From Numida meleagris (lineage: Eukaryota; Chordata; Aves; Galliformes; Numididae), in assembly GCF_002078875.1 (NCBI RefSeq), contig NC_034413.1, positions 62,240,453 through 62,304,452 on the forward strand: a DNA stretch of 64,000 nucleotides, written 5' to 3'. A program made the position numbers and the translations under genes. Within the stretch, counting starts at the first letter, position 1; every line of letters begins with the position of its first letter. The notes under the pieces were generated by a model, which saw nothing but the letters and a program-made list of their open reading frames with translations, had not been told where the DNA came from and searched no databases. This document shows positions 1 to 11,200 of this stretch, in pieces.

Positions 1-3000
1 CATTGCTGTTTCTGTGCTGATGCAACACACAGAGAAAACTGGATCCCTTTTTAAAAAGCCTGCAAAATAGGAACAATTATATCCAGCGAGATTTTTCTTT
101 GCTTTAATAGTAACTTTTTTCCCAGCCTTTCAAGAGGAGAGATCAGGGTTATGCTGAAGTTCAAATGGAGATTTTTTTCTTTTTTTTTGCTTCTTGTCTG
201 TAAGAACAGAAACAGGCTTGGATTTGAGGGCTGTATGGTATGCTTCTTGTATTTGTGACCTTGTGCTCTGCTGGGAGTCAGACTTGAGAAATGTGTGGCT
301 GAAAAGCTTCCTAGCTGTCTGGGTATGCTGAGGTTAATGACCTTATCCTTTTCCATTTCGTGTTCCTTGGACGTGTTTCCCCGATGCTTCTTACAGGGCT
401 CATAAATGCATTACTGAGGAGAGAACATTAGAATTTACTCTGTGTACGTTTTGTTCTTCCTCGGTTGGTTCAAGATTCTTCTTAGGTACCACATTAACGT
501 GGGGAACTCGGTCCAGGAAAGATGAAGGCTCTCCTGGCCACCTTTCACCACTGAACTTGGTGAGTGTATTGGCTCTTAGGAGCTGCCCTGCGGCAGTCTG
601 ATGTTTTGCATGAACTTCCACGAAGTTTCAGACCTTAAAAGTGAACAGAGGGCTTGGGATTTGTTTACTGCCTTTCGTTAATGACCTGCTGGCCTTGCTA
701 CCTGCTGGCTGGTAGCAGAAGCCAGGTTTCCCCACTTCAACTGCTTTGCAGAAAACGGCTTTGTCCACCAGATGGAGCTGAGACACTATTTTTCAGGCGA
801 GTCGACGCCCATCCCTTTTATAGCTAATAGTTTCCGCTGACGGTACCAACTCTAGATACGTTTAAGCTGAAGATCTACCTGCTTTTCAACGAGTTACTCC
901 CTTGCCTGAAGCCACAACTTAACGCAGTAGGGTTTAGTAGGCAGCTGCCTCAGCACTGTGTGGGGTGGAGGTGTCACTGCAGGAGCACCAGCAGGATTCT
1001 GTGAGTCCAGTATATCCCACTAACTGCTGAATTGCATCAAGCAGGTGTCTGAAACTTACACAGCAAAAATGCTGAACGAGACCCGAGAGCTACTTGATAA
1101 GGAAGGAAAAACAGCAACTGAACTGAGAGAGACTGCCGTCATCTAACAGCCATGCAGTGAGAGTTCTGAGCATCAGACTGGGAAGCTTCAGTTCACCATC
1201 CTCCACTGTGCGCTCTGTAAGTCACAGCAAGCTGTATTCTAGTGCTTCATTTGACACCAGTCAAACATTTCAATTAGCAAAACAAAGCCACGTTTGCTCC
1301 TACCTCCTGCACGCATTCTTGTGTCAGAGTGATTATAGCAAGCAAGCGTGTGGGGACTCTTTTGTGGCACCTGAACGTGATTAAAAATCCATTTCAAATT
1401 AAGAACAAATGTTAATTTCCTTGCTTCCCCCCCTGCTCGCATTCACCGCATAGTTCCGGCTGTTGGTCCCAACTGCTTCTAACATGGGAACTAGGTCACA
1501 ATTTACAAAACTCATTTGCATTATAATATATGAATCTGGAAGTCTTGCAGTCGGTTCTCTGGTCTGATCAAACATCACAGTTTCAGCGTTGCTTTATCAG
1601 CCAGTAGCTGACATAGTGGTCATATTTTTGTTTCCATAAACTATTTCATGAACGATTATTCAAGACCTAATTCCAGAAAAATAACTGAATCACTTCCCTT
1701 AAATGGAGGTGGAAAGCTGTTTCAGTGGGCTTTTAGCAGGCATCACAAGCATTGCATTTAGGAAACAATAAGGACCGAAGGAACGTGCAGGAACCCAGAG
1801 CAAGTTTGTTTCCATTTCTGAGGTTTGGAGTCACTGACTCAGGGAAATGTTCTGTTTTGGAAGATTTGTAATTGAACAGCCAGACAGGGCTGGGCTTTCT
1901 GTTTGTTTGTAATCACTGTTAGGTCACGGTTGGGCTGTGCCACAGCAATGAATACAGCTCCATGATCTAACTGCAACAAATTACAGCCCAGTTTGGTGCC
2001 TGCTGAAGCTTCAGCTTTCTCTCTGACTCTCTGGGCAGATTTCTTGCAGGCTGCAGCAGTGATCCTGTCTGTGGCTCTGGGCTGACTTAGATCTCATTTG
2101 TGATGCTCCATTTCTGCTTGGCCTCTGTGCTGCTCTGACCTTTTTCTCATAAGCTCATCTACAGTCAGGCTGTGAAAATGCAGGGTGACATGGGGAGTGG
2201 GCCAGTGCAGAGAAGAGGAGGAAGCCTGCTCATCTCTGCTGGGCTCCGAGGTATTGTTTTAGAGCCAAATGAAGAAGTTTCTGTTGTGCAGAGGACACCG
2301 CTGCTAATGGGGTATGCAATGGAGGCTGTGATTGGCTTTTCCTAGCAAACTGTCCCAGAAACACCTGCAGCATAGGGAAATACACTGATGAGAGAGCAGC
2401 CCAGGGCTGCACAGCAGCCTCCAGCTGTGGCTGCAGGAACACAAGAACCTGATGTTGCAATGGCATCCGGATTCCAGTTTGGCCAGACAAATGCTGACAT
2501 TTTCCATCACATGTGACCTGCTGCTGCCTTCTGCTTTAGCTTTCATTCAGGAATGCTAGTTGTGGTCAGGCTGCGTGTATTTAGGGACACAAATAAACTG
2601 CTGCTGACGGAAATACACCATTCCCATGACTGAGCTTGGCACTAACCTCTCCAAGGGTAACAGCAGATCTGCTTAAACAGTAAAGTAAAACCTTCCTAGT
2701 CTGAGCATCACTTCCTTACGTATGTCTTGTTTTTTTTTTAACATTGCAATCTTATACAGAAGCTGAACTTGAAAGGACAGCTGATAAAAACAGGAAACAA
2801 GCGATCAACCAGTTGTATAAAGATTCTGATACTAGAAGTGATACAAAGCAAACTTGACCTAGAGACCCAACCCTCGCTCCACCCAAACGGGTGAGCCAGC
2901 CTTCTGTTCCTAGAGCTGCTCCTATCGCCTGTGCTCTCAGCACCAAGCTGATGTTCTGGGAAATGCCACAGCTTAAAGATAATCTGCAAAAGAAAGGCTG

Positions 3001-4659
3001 GAAAAGGAGGTACGGGCTGTGCCTTTCCTTCTTGGATGCAACTGCAGTAGAACTGTATTCACAGCATTGGCTGGTTCAGGTGGCAAAGCGAGGTCAGAAA
3101 GTTGCTGCCCTTCCTTTCTTTCCCACCACTTCCTGCGGCCCTTTCCTTGCCTGGGTCAGTGTTGCTTTGTGCATGGCAGCCAAATGAACCCAGCTAAAGC
3201 TGATCGGCAACAAACAACCTGTGCCCTATGTAGGATGAGTCTTTTTTGGATGTAGAACTTGGCCTTGTACTTAAGCACCAGGTAGGAAATGTGCAGTTAG
3301 CACTAGCTTCCCCTGAAGAGCTGCTGTGCTTCTCTGAGATTACTGGCTGCTGAAGCCAGCTGGCCACCACAGCAGCTGCTGCTGCCCTTGGCTGTGCTCA
3401 GGCCTTTCCTATTTCTTGTGAAACTGCAGGGAGAGGCGCATGCAGAGCAGCGGTGCACAGCCATGGTGTGCCTTGGGTATCTCTGCTCTTCCTGCTCCGG
3501 TGCCAACCTCAGCGTCATTCTGTACCCTTCGAGCATTTGTGCTACTTCAAGCAGCCTTTCCCTGGTCCGATTTGGAGATCATCCAAAGGATTTGCTGGAT
3601 TCCAAATTAAAAAAAAAAAGTCAAGTGTGAAGACAGAGCACTGTTTTGGTTTTTGTTTGTTAAGAACACCTGATCAGTTCCCATGCTGACACTGTGCAAC
3701 TTGCCGCACTCTTACAAATCCCCATTCCAAGCTATTTTTAGTGGGGTTTGTTGTGTTCCTGCAGTGCTACTGGCAGGAGGAGGGGGCCCATAAGCTGCTC
3801 GAAGGAGAGCTGTTTGTACTGAGCAAGTAGGAGCTCCTGTTTATAGAGGCAAAAACAAATACATAAAAAAAAATAAATCCGGAAGGATGGGTTCATGGCT
3901 GTTTTCCAATGAGAAAAGCAAGTCAAAACAACGAACACCATTTGTTTTTGCTTTTCCCTGGCAAGCTTCCTTCAGCTGACTATTGCATGGTCTGTTCAGG
4001 GTGAACAGACAAGGAAAAAAAAAAGAAAAAGCAAAGCAGTAGCTCTGGCTTCTCTCTGGCCTTCTGCTGCAGTCCCAGGGCAGAGCTTGTGGGGGTTTAA
4101 TGCTGCAGCTGTCCTCTGGGGTAACTTAAACCTCAGCTCCAGAGGAAAACATGGGGCAGGGGAACAGTTTGGCGGGGGGTGAACAACACTAGGTTCAATC
4201 AGCAATCTATCTGGACCTTCCAGCTCTATCCTGTGTTAAAACCTCAGCTGTGCAGCTGTCCGAGGCAGGCATGAGGCTGGCAGGCTGTGCTGGCAGCTGC
4301 CCCCCTGCAGGCTGCATGCCTGCTTGTGAAGCCCCACGAGCAGCGCTCACTGTTTAACATTTCCTCTGACCGAACTCCCATGTCCCTGGGGCTTCCCCCA
4401 GCTTTCCCGCTGTTTGACAACACCGAACGTGAGCTGCTTCTGGCAGCCACCACCCTCAGTCAACACCGCAGCATTAAGTAGTAAGTCAACATACCTTGTG
4501 CAGCGTCACCGCGGCTCCTGGCTGCAGTGCTTGAGCTGATAAGGCACTGCTGATAAAGAAAGAAGGCAGCACACACTGTGCTGGCAGCAGCATGCCCCAG
4601 GTCAGTCCATCTGTCCGTGTGGGACTCGTTAAGCTCAACAAACTCCACTCTCGGCATCA
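1..4659. other. Region beyond the ITGB5 3' end, no gene recognised
   Basis: No conserved protein is recognisable in any frame, and I saw no CR1 copy here, unlike the rest of the window. Plus-strand AATAAA occurs at 2592-2597 and 3872-3877. In human, UMPS lies next to ITGB5 in convergent orientation, so 3'UTR of a plus-strand neighbour could be present, but no coding exon supports it. A CTCF-like motif is at 765-780. Confidence 0.5.
765..780 (+). promoter_or_regulatory. CTCF-like motif left of ITGB5
   Basis: The plus strand reads CCACCAGATGGAGCTG, again close to the CTCF core with one main mismatch. Together with the site at 49.3 kb it flanks ITGB5 in convergent orientation. By eye only. Confidence 0.3.
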
Positions 4660-5257
4660 TATATGCACAATAGTTTTATTTTGTTTTTATATAAAAAAAA
4701 ATTCTAAAGACTGCAGAATTCATGTATCCTAATTTCTTACACAAATGCTTCCAACACCCTCCTCTTTTTAAGCTAATTCCCCCCTCCCAACCTGCAATGC
4801 CGTGGCTTCCCCTGATTTTGGCCTACTCACCCTTTCTAGTGGGATGGGATATGTCTAAAGCTGCAATATGGCACTTGGTTCTCTTTGTTGGCAGGTTTCA
4901 TAGATCCGGAAAGCTGGGCTGTGGAGTCACAGGGCTCGGAATCCATGAGCACAACCGGTGAGCCTGCCATGGCATCGGCACATCCCAAATCAGACAGCAC
5001 ACACGCTGCTTTTCTCCTTACTGTGCAAATAACAGGCTCGCAACATCGACCAGTCCTGTTGTAAAGTATTCTCTCCCCTGAAGAGGATCCCATCTTCAAG
5101 TCGAGAAGCAGCAAATACAGTCAAGCAATTGTCCACAGCGGTCCCAAGTGCTGAGACCTGATCAGTCAACTGTACCGTTGTAAGATTTGTTGAGCTTGTT
5201 GAATGTGAACTCTACGTTATGCGTAGAAATGGGCTTTCGGTAGAGAGGATTGGATGC
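4660..5257 (-). CDS. ITGB5: ITGB5 exon 15 (end of tail, stop, 3'UTR)
   Basis: The coding part, 5162-5257, encodes residues 782-812 (ASNPLYRKP to NGTVD) and TGA. N784-P-L-Y787 is the talin/PTB-binding NPxY; the distal motif is N804-K-S-Y807, as in mammalian beta-5. Acceptor CCAAAG. The 3'UTR runs to about 4660, placed from AATAAA at 4675-4680 and the GT-rich stretch just past it. The UTR end is inferred. Confidence 0.88.
4675..4680 (-). terminator. ITGB5: ITGB5 polyadenylation signal
   Basis: AATAAA on the minus strand, about 480 bp after the stop codon. A G/T-rich stretch (GAGTGGAGTTTGTTGAG) lies about 30 bases further on, at the expected place for a downstream element. No other AATAAA was noticed between the stop and this one. 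Confidence 0.75.
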
Positions 5258-8200
5258 CTTTGGAAAAACAAAGAAAGAGCAAAGCTCTATGTCATGGCAA
5301 AGCTATGAGTAATCTCACAGAATCATAGAATGGTTGGTTGGGAAGGGAACTTAAAGCCCATCTGGTTCCATGGGTAGGGTCACTACCCAATAGACCAGCT
5401 TGTTCCAAGCCTCAACCAACCTGGCCCTGAGCACCTCTGGATATGGGACATGCCCAGCTTCTCTGGGCTGCCTTTTCCATCCTCCTCTTCCTGCTCAATG
5501 TACTTTGGAGGTAACTCTGCATTTGGCTTTGACAGGCCCTACCTAACACCCTATCTGATACCCTCAAATGCTGAGCGACCCTGTGGCTAGGAAGCCTCCC
5601 CGGAATGCTTCCTCAGACCTGTCCACTTGACATTCCCAAGAGCACAGCACGCACATCCATCTCTCTCTGTTCTCCATCACTGCAGAGTTGTTTGCTGCAA
5701 TGCCAAGCCCCCTCTGCCCCCCCCCCAGCAGCTCCCCCGTGCTCACCATTTCGTATCTCGCCCGGGTGCGTTCGCTCTGGAATCGGTCGAACTCCCTCCT
5801 GTCGTGAATGGTGACGAGCAGCTTCCAGAGCCCCAGCAGGATGGTGCCGATCAGCACCACGCTGCCAATGACAGCCAGCACGATGGTCACGGCGCTGGGG
5901 GCCGAGCTGCATGCTGGAAAGAAGGGGGAGAAGGAAATCAGCTCCAGGGCAGGTGCATCTCAGATCAGGATAACAGGAGCACAGCCGAGCAAGGGGCCTT
6001 GGGAGCAGCACTGGCAGCAGGGACTGAATATAAAAAAAACAATAGTCCTCTCTGCAAAGGAAGGGATCGTAACTGCCTTAACTTAATCAATTGGTCTTTC
6101 AATTAAGTGCAAGCTGCAGCTTCAATGAAATAAAACGTGCCTCCCCCAGGACTTCCAATCCTGGCCTAGGTCTCAAGAGGACCCAAGCAGAGCATGATGA
6201 GTTCCTGCTGGGTGTTTGCCAGCTCTTCCTGCAATGCCACATGAGGTTTCCTCTGAGAAACTGCACTGCATGGGATGAAAGCAATACACAGGGGACATGC
6301 TAGGGACAGCTGGTCTGGGGGTGCTGGGACACAGGCAATGCACTGCTGGGACTAGAGCTGGTTAGTGGAAAAGCAGAAAGCCACAGGACTTGTGGGGGTA
6401 TGCCTAGCAGCCTCACTTCAGAGCAGCAGCACCAGGTGTCCCCACCTCATATTTCTCCTCCCAGAGGCTCTGTCTCCACATCAGGGCATGGCATACTTTC
6501 TGCTTCGTGAGCAGGCTATGTTTAATAATCAGCAACCTGATCTGGCAGAAAGCTCTTGGGCCACCTGCTACTAATGCTGGCAGCTCAGGTGCACATCACA
6601 CTCTTACAAGCCCTTCATTAACCACACTGGGAGCACTTAGCTCTGTGTTTCAGCCCTGTTAAATCAGCCCAGTTCTTTCACTCCTGTGTGCAGCCTCGTC
6701 ACTTCTCATGCTGTCGACAGGGAAAGCGAAGGAGGCCCAACCTGGCTCCTTGAGGACGGTGAGGTTGGACTTCCCACTGGCGAGCTCCGAATAGGTGAAC
6801 TTCATGACGCAGTTGTTCACCGGGTAGGCACACAGGATCGCGTTGGGGTCATCCGTTTCTGGAATAATGAGAGCAACTTGGTGACTTGGACAGAATACCC
6901 CATATGTCAAAGCACCTTCACTCTCAGCCAGGTGCTTCGGAGAGGCTCGCTTCCACCCAAAGGCCCAGCATCAGAGCCAGCCCCTGCTCTCTGGGAGCGG
7001 TGTCATGCTGGGGACTGTGCATTCCTTCCCCTACGAAGGGCTTCCTGTCCTACATATGGTGCACATTACGGCGCAGCCCCGGCGGCGGGGAGAGCTGAAA
7101 CAGCATCATGTGGGGGAAGGGAGAAAAGTCTAAAAGCCTCCACCATGGTACCTTTGCTTTGCAGCTGCCCCTGGCCCTGCTGCAAGGCACTTTGACTGAG
7201 ACTAAGGCTGATGGAACCAGGACATAGCCTGAGAAAAGTGGGGAATTAGCAAGGTGAACACCCTCGGAATGGAGGAACACGGGGAACGAAAACTGCTCCT
7301 GAAAATCATCAGCACACTTTGATCTTGTTTTGTGTGAAAGTGGAGATGGGGGGGCTGCAAGAAAGGACATAAATTGATTCCCAGAGATGTGTGCCTTCAG
7401 CCCTTCCTGCACTGCCCCACTCCTGGAAACATCCCCTTGCAGGGCAGCACCTCCAGCCATGCCAGGCAGCCCTGCAGAGCAACTCTTGCCTTTATGGGTT
7501 GGCATTTTCAAGAAGGGGATCTGGGCCACCTGGTCCTATTGGTTGCCAAGACACGACTGTAGTTCTGGCACCTGGAAAATGCTCTGCTTGTCACTAGCAT
7601 CTGTGTCTGGCTGTCTCGCTGAGAAATGATGGTGTTAATGACCACTGCTATCCCAGCCGCTTATCTCTCTCCTTTCTGTTTGTCTTTCCTTTCAATGCCT
7701 TTGAGTTGCCTTCAAGCAGGGAGATTAATACCCTCCATTTCAACAGCTCAGAGCCCAGTAGGCTCACTGCTGCAGACAGCCCTCAGCTGTTCCTGCCTCA
7801 GGACATGAATATCCACTCTACCTGCACCAAAGGCAAGGCTGGAGATTAATTAGCTCAATTAGATAACACTTGTGAGTTTCTTGACTAATGCCCCTATATG
7901 CTATCGAGCAGATATCTTTGCTCCTTCAGGCCCCACTGCTTCCAGCTCCAGCCTTGCACCAACATTCTGCTAAAAGATAGAGCAATTAAAGTCTCAATAG
8001 TAATGACTCTTGTTGGCCTTTACTAGGTTTCAGAGTGTTGGAACAGGCTGTTCAGGGAAGTGGTAGACTCTCCATCCCTGGAGGTATTTAAGAGCTGTGT
8101 GGATGTGGTGCTCAGGGACATGGTTTAGTTGTGGACTTGTAGAGTTAGGTGGTAGTTGGACTTGATGATCTTAAGGGTCTTCCAACTAAACGGTTCCATG

Positions 8201-11200
8201 GTTCTGTGGTTCATGCTGGTACCCAGAAGGCACCTGGGACATTCCAGGGGTGCACAACACAAACCTGCGTCTTCTGTCTGCCAGTGACAAATAGCAGCAT
8301 TCAGCCTTTCAGCAGGGATTTCTAACACGTGCTACATCACAGAAACACTTGAGGATGAGGATTTGGCTGGGTCTGCCTGTGAGTCCCTGTGCGCTTTCTC
8401 TAGGAATATTTTGCAGCCCAGATTTCCAAGTTCCACGCTCCCAAATCTCAGCACCACCCAGGATCAGACTGTGGCAGCACAACAGAAGAAAAAGCATAAT
8501 TCCTGAACACATCTTAAAACAGAGATTTGGCCGTTTTCCTCTGAAAGCAATGGGGTGTTGGCCAACCACAGCCCAGTCTCACCTCCCAGGGTGCAGCCAG
8601 CACAAAGGCTGGCTCTGGAGTTGTGCAACAGACAAGCAGGAGAGTTAAGCTTTAACCCCCAGTATGTGCTGCCTCCTTAGAAACGCAGGCCAGCCAGGCA
8701 TCAGAGAGAAGCTTCATGTGGGTTGGAAGCATTTAAGATGGCCTTGTAACCTCACACAGCGTGCTGGGACAGGTTCACTCCCCGGCAAGCTGAAGTGAGG
8801 ATGGGAGAACAAGAGCAAGCCTCCCAGAGGAGGAGGTAGGAAACCCTGCTGGTTGTTAATTGAGAGAGAAAGGACAAGCAAGGTAGAGCACTTGTACTCC
8901 CTATGAACTACAGAAGAGAAGCAAGAAACATCAGATGTGGGTGGTCAGTATCCCTGCTTAATCCAGAAGCAGTGGCCTCTCTGTCCTAACTCCAACAGCT
9001 GTAGACAAGGTCAGGATCAAGACTGAGATTGAAGCTCTCACTGTTAGGCTCTCCTCTATCCCCTAAAACTGCAACCAGGGACTGCCAGAGTGAAGCTTGA
9101 AAAGAAGGGGGAGAAAGGTATCTGCTGAGGGACGCGGTGTGGGGTGACCTCCAGAAGAGGACACAATGAGCAGGACAGGGGATACTTCTTCCTAGATGAA
9201 TTCTCAGGGAGATTAGAGAATGCCTTTTTTGGGAGATATTTTGTCAATTTACACTCTCTCACAGCTCGTCTAATCTCTCCTGTCACTTGATCTTATCCTG
9301 CTCTCTTTGCTTCTTGCTTTGGCCACAGTGGGCCTTACACACACCAGCTCGGGTGCAGTGGAGAAGCAAATCCTTTGGACAGGCCTGGGCAGACTTCATG
9401 TAGCTGTGAGCTCAGAAAGGCAGAATCACAGCTGCACATAGCAAATGCGTGCCCAGAGGGACGTACTAATGGCTAACCTTACAGCGATTATCATCTCACA
9501 TTGACAACAACCAATAGGTCCAATTCGTAACACTCATTATTTCTTCCAAATTTTTTCTAAATGACTTCATTAAATGAAACTAATGCGCTTCCTTTCAAAA
9601 GGCAATGAGGAAACGTTATGTACGGCTGCCTGAATCCAGACTTTAAGATGATATTTAAAATCAAGGGTTTTTTTACTTAGCATTGAGACTGTAGCTAATC
9701 CAGAAAGAAGAACACAACAGCAATTGAATTGCAAACATGAACACTCAAAGCAATACAAATTACAGCCTACACAGAGAGTCACACATTTTGCTTTCTAAAT
9801 ACTGTGTTTTCCCTCAGGCTTTCCTTACAGATATGTCTTGGTCTTGCTGAGAGGAGTTGGTCACTGGGTACTACTTGGTGGTCTTATGGGGAGTGGCTAA
9901 GGGAATGGGACTGTTCAGGCTGCAGAAGAGGAGGCTCAGGGAAGAACTTATCGCTCTTTACAACTCTCAGAAAGGAGGTTGTGTCAAGGTGGGGGTTGGC
10001 CTCTTCTCCCAGGTAACACTGATAGGATGAGAGGTAATGGCCTCATATTGCGCCAGGAGAGATTCAGGTTGGAAATTATGAAAAATTTCTTCTCCAAAAG
10101 AGTGCTGGTGAGGCACCAGCACAGGCTGCCCAGGGAGATGGTGGAGTCACCATCCCCGAAGGTGCTCAAGAACCATGGAGAGATGTGACACTTGGGGACA
10201 TGGCCAGTGGGCATGGTGGGGACGGGTTGACAGTTATGATAGCTGGACTAGATGATCTTTGTGTTTTTTTCCAACCTTAATGAATTTATGATTCTATGGT
10301 TCAGCTGTGTACTTACTGAGAACATCCACGGTGGTGATGAGCTCATCCTTGCAGTGCTTTTGGCAGGTTTGGTTATCCAGTCTTCCTGAGTTAAACAGCT
10401 TGCATTCAATGCAATCCCTTCAGAAAGACAAACAGAGGGAAAGACTGAGTATGGAAAGAGGGTGGGAAAGAGAAGCTTCAGGGTCAACCATCTTCATCAC
10501 AAGGATGGATTTGTTCCTCAGGCGGATTCAGTGAAGATGCAAACAGCTGTAGGTCTGGAAACTGCTTGTTCTTTGGATGTAGGAAGCTGCATGTCAGTTA
10601 TTGCAAAATCCCCCTTTCTGAGATGAAGGCAGAAGCACAGCCAGGTGCTGATGTCCAGGGCACCTCTACCCCTGCTAGGTGTCAGCCAGCCCCTTCTCTA
10701 CATCTCACAGCTACTTGGGACCAGAAACATTCAGCTCAGCAAATCCAGGCTGCCAGCCTACAGAGCAGGGCAGCACTGAAATGAGAGGGGCCATGAACCT
10801 TCATAAGAACTTCAACAGCAACACTCGCTGCTTCATGGCATACACCCAGTGCCTGCAGCAATGCCAGGAGAGGTTATGCTACAAACCCAGCTGGCCAGGA
10901 CCCTAGCGACCTTCTCTACCTGGGTGGGCAGGACCCTCCCAGGAACCAAAGAGTCTCCCTCCCCACGAATGAGACGTCCCTCCTGAAGCCCTGTGTGTAC
11001 CTTTTGGTGCTGCAGACCCCTGGGCAGGTGGGACACTTCTCGCAGGTCTCCCCGAACGCCCCGGGCTCGGTGCACTGGCACCTCCCACAGATGCAGTTGC
11101 CGCGGCCGCTGCACATCTGCCCATCGCTGGAGACACAGCCGGCGGTCTCGGTGGAACAGTTGCAGTTGTCCCCGATGTAGCCTGCGTGGCACTTGCACTC

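Larger units (their letters stand above)
6859..10316 (-). other. ITGB5 intron 12
   Basis: Bounded by GTAAGT and TTCCAG. It holds two plus-oriented CR1 copies (8029-8215 and 9833-10302) and an A/T-rich segment with ATTAATTA-type cores at about 7833-7880. No exon seen. Confidence 0.8.

Noticed and set aside
1157..1384. 75-codon plus-strand frame as a UMPS exon
   Set aside because: The translation does not resemble UMPS or another known protein.
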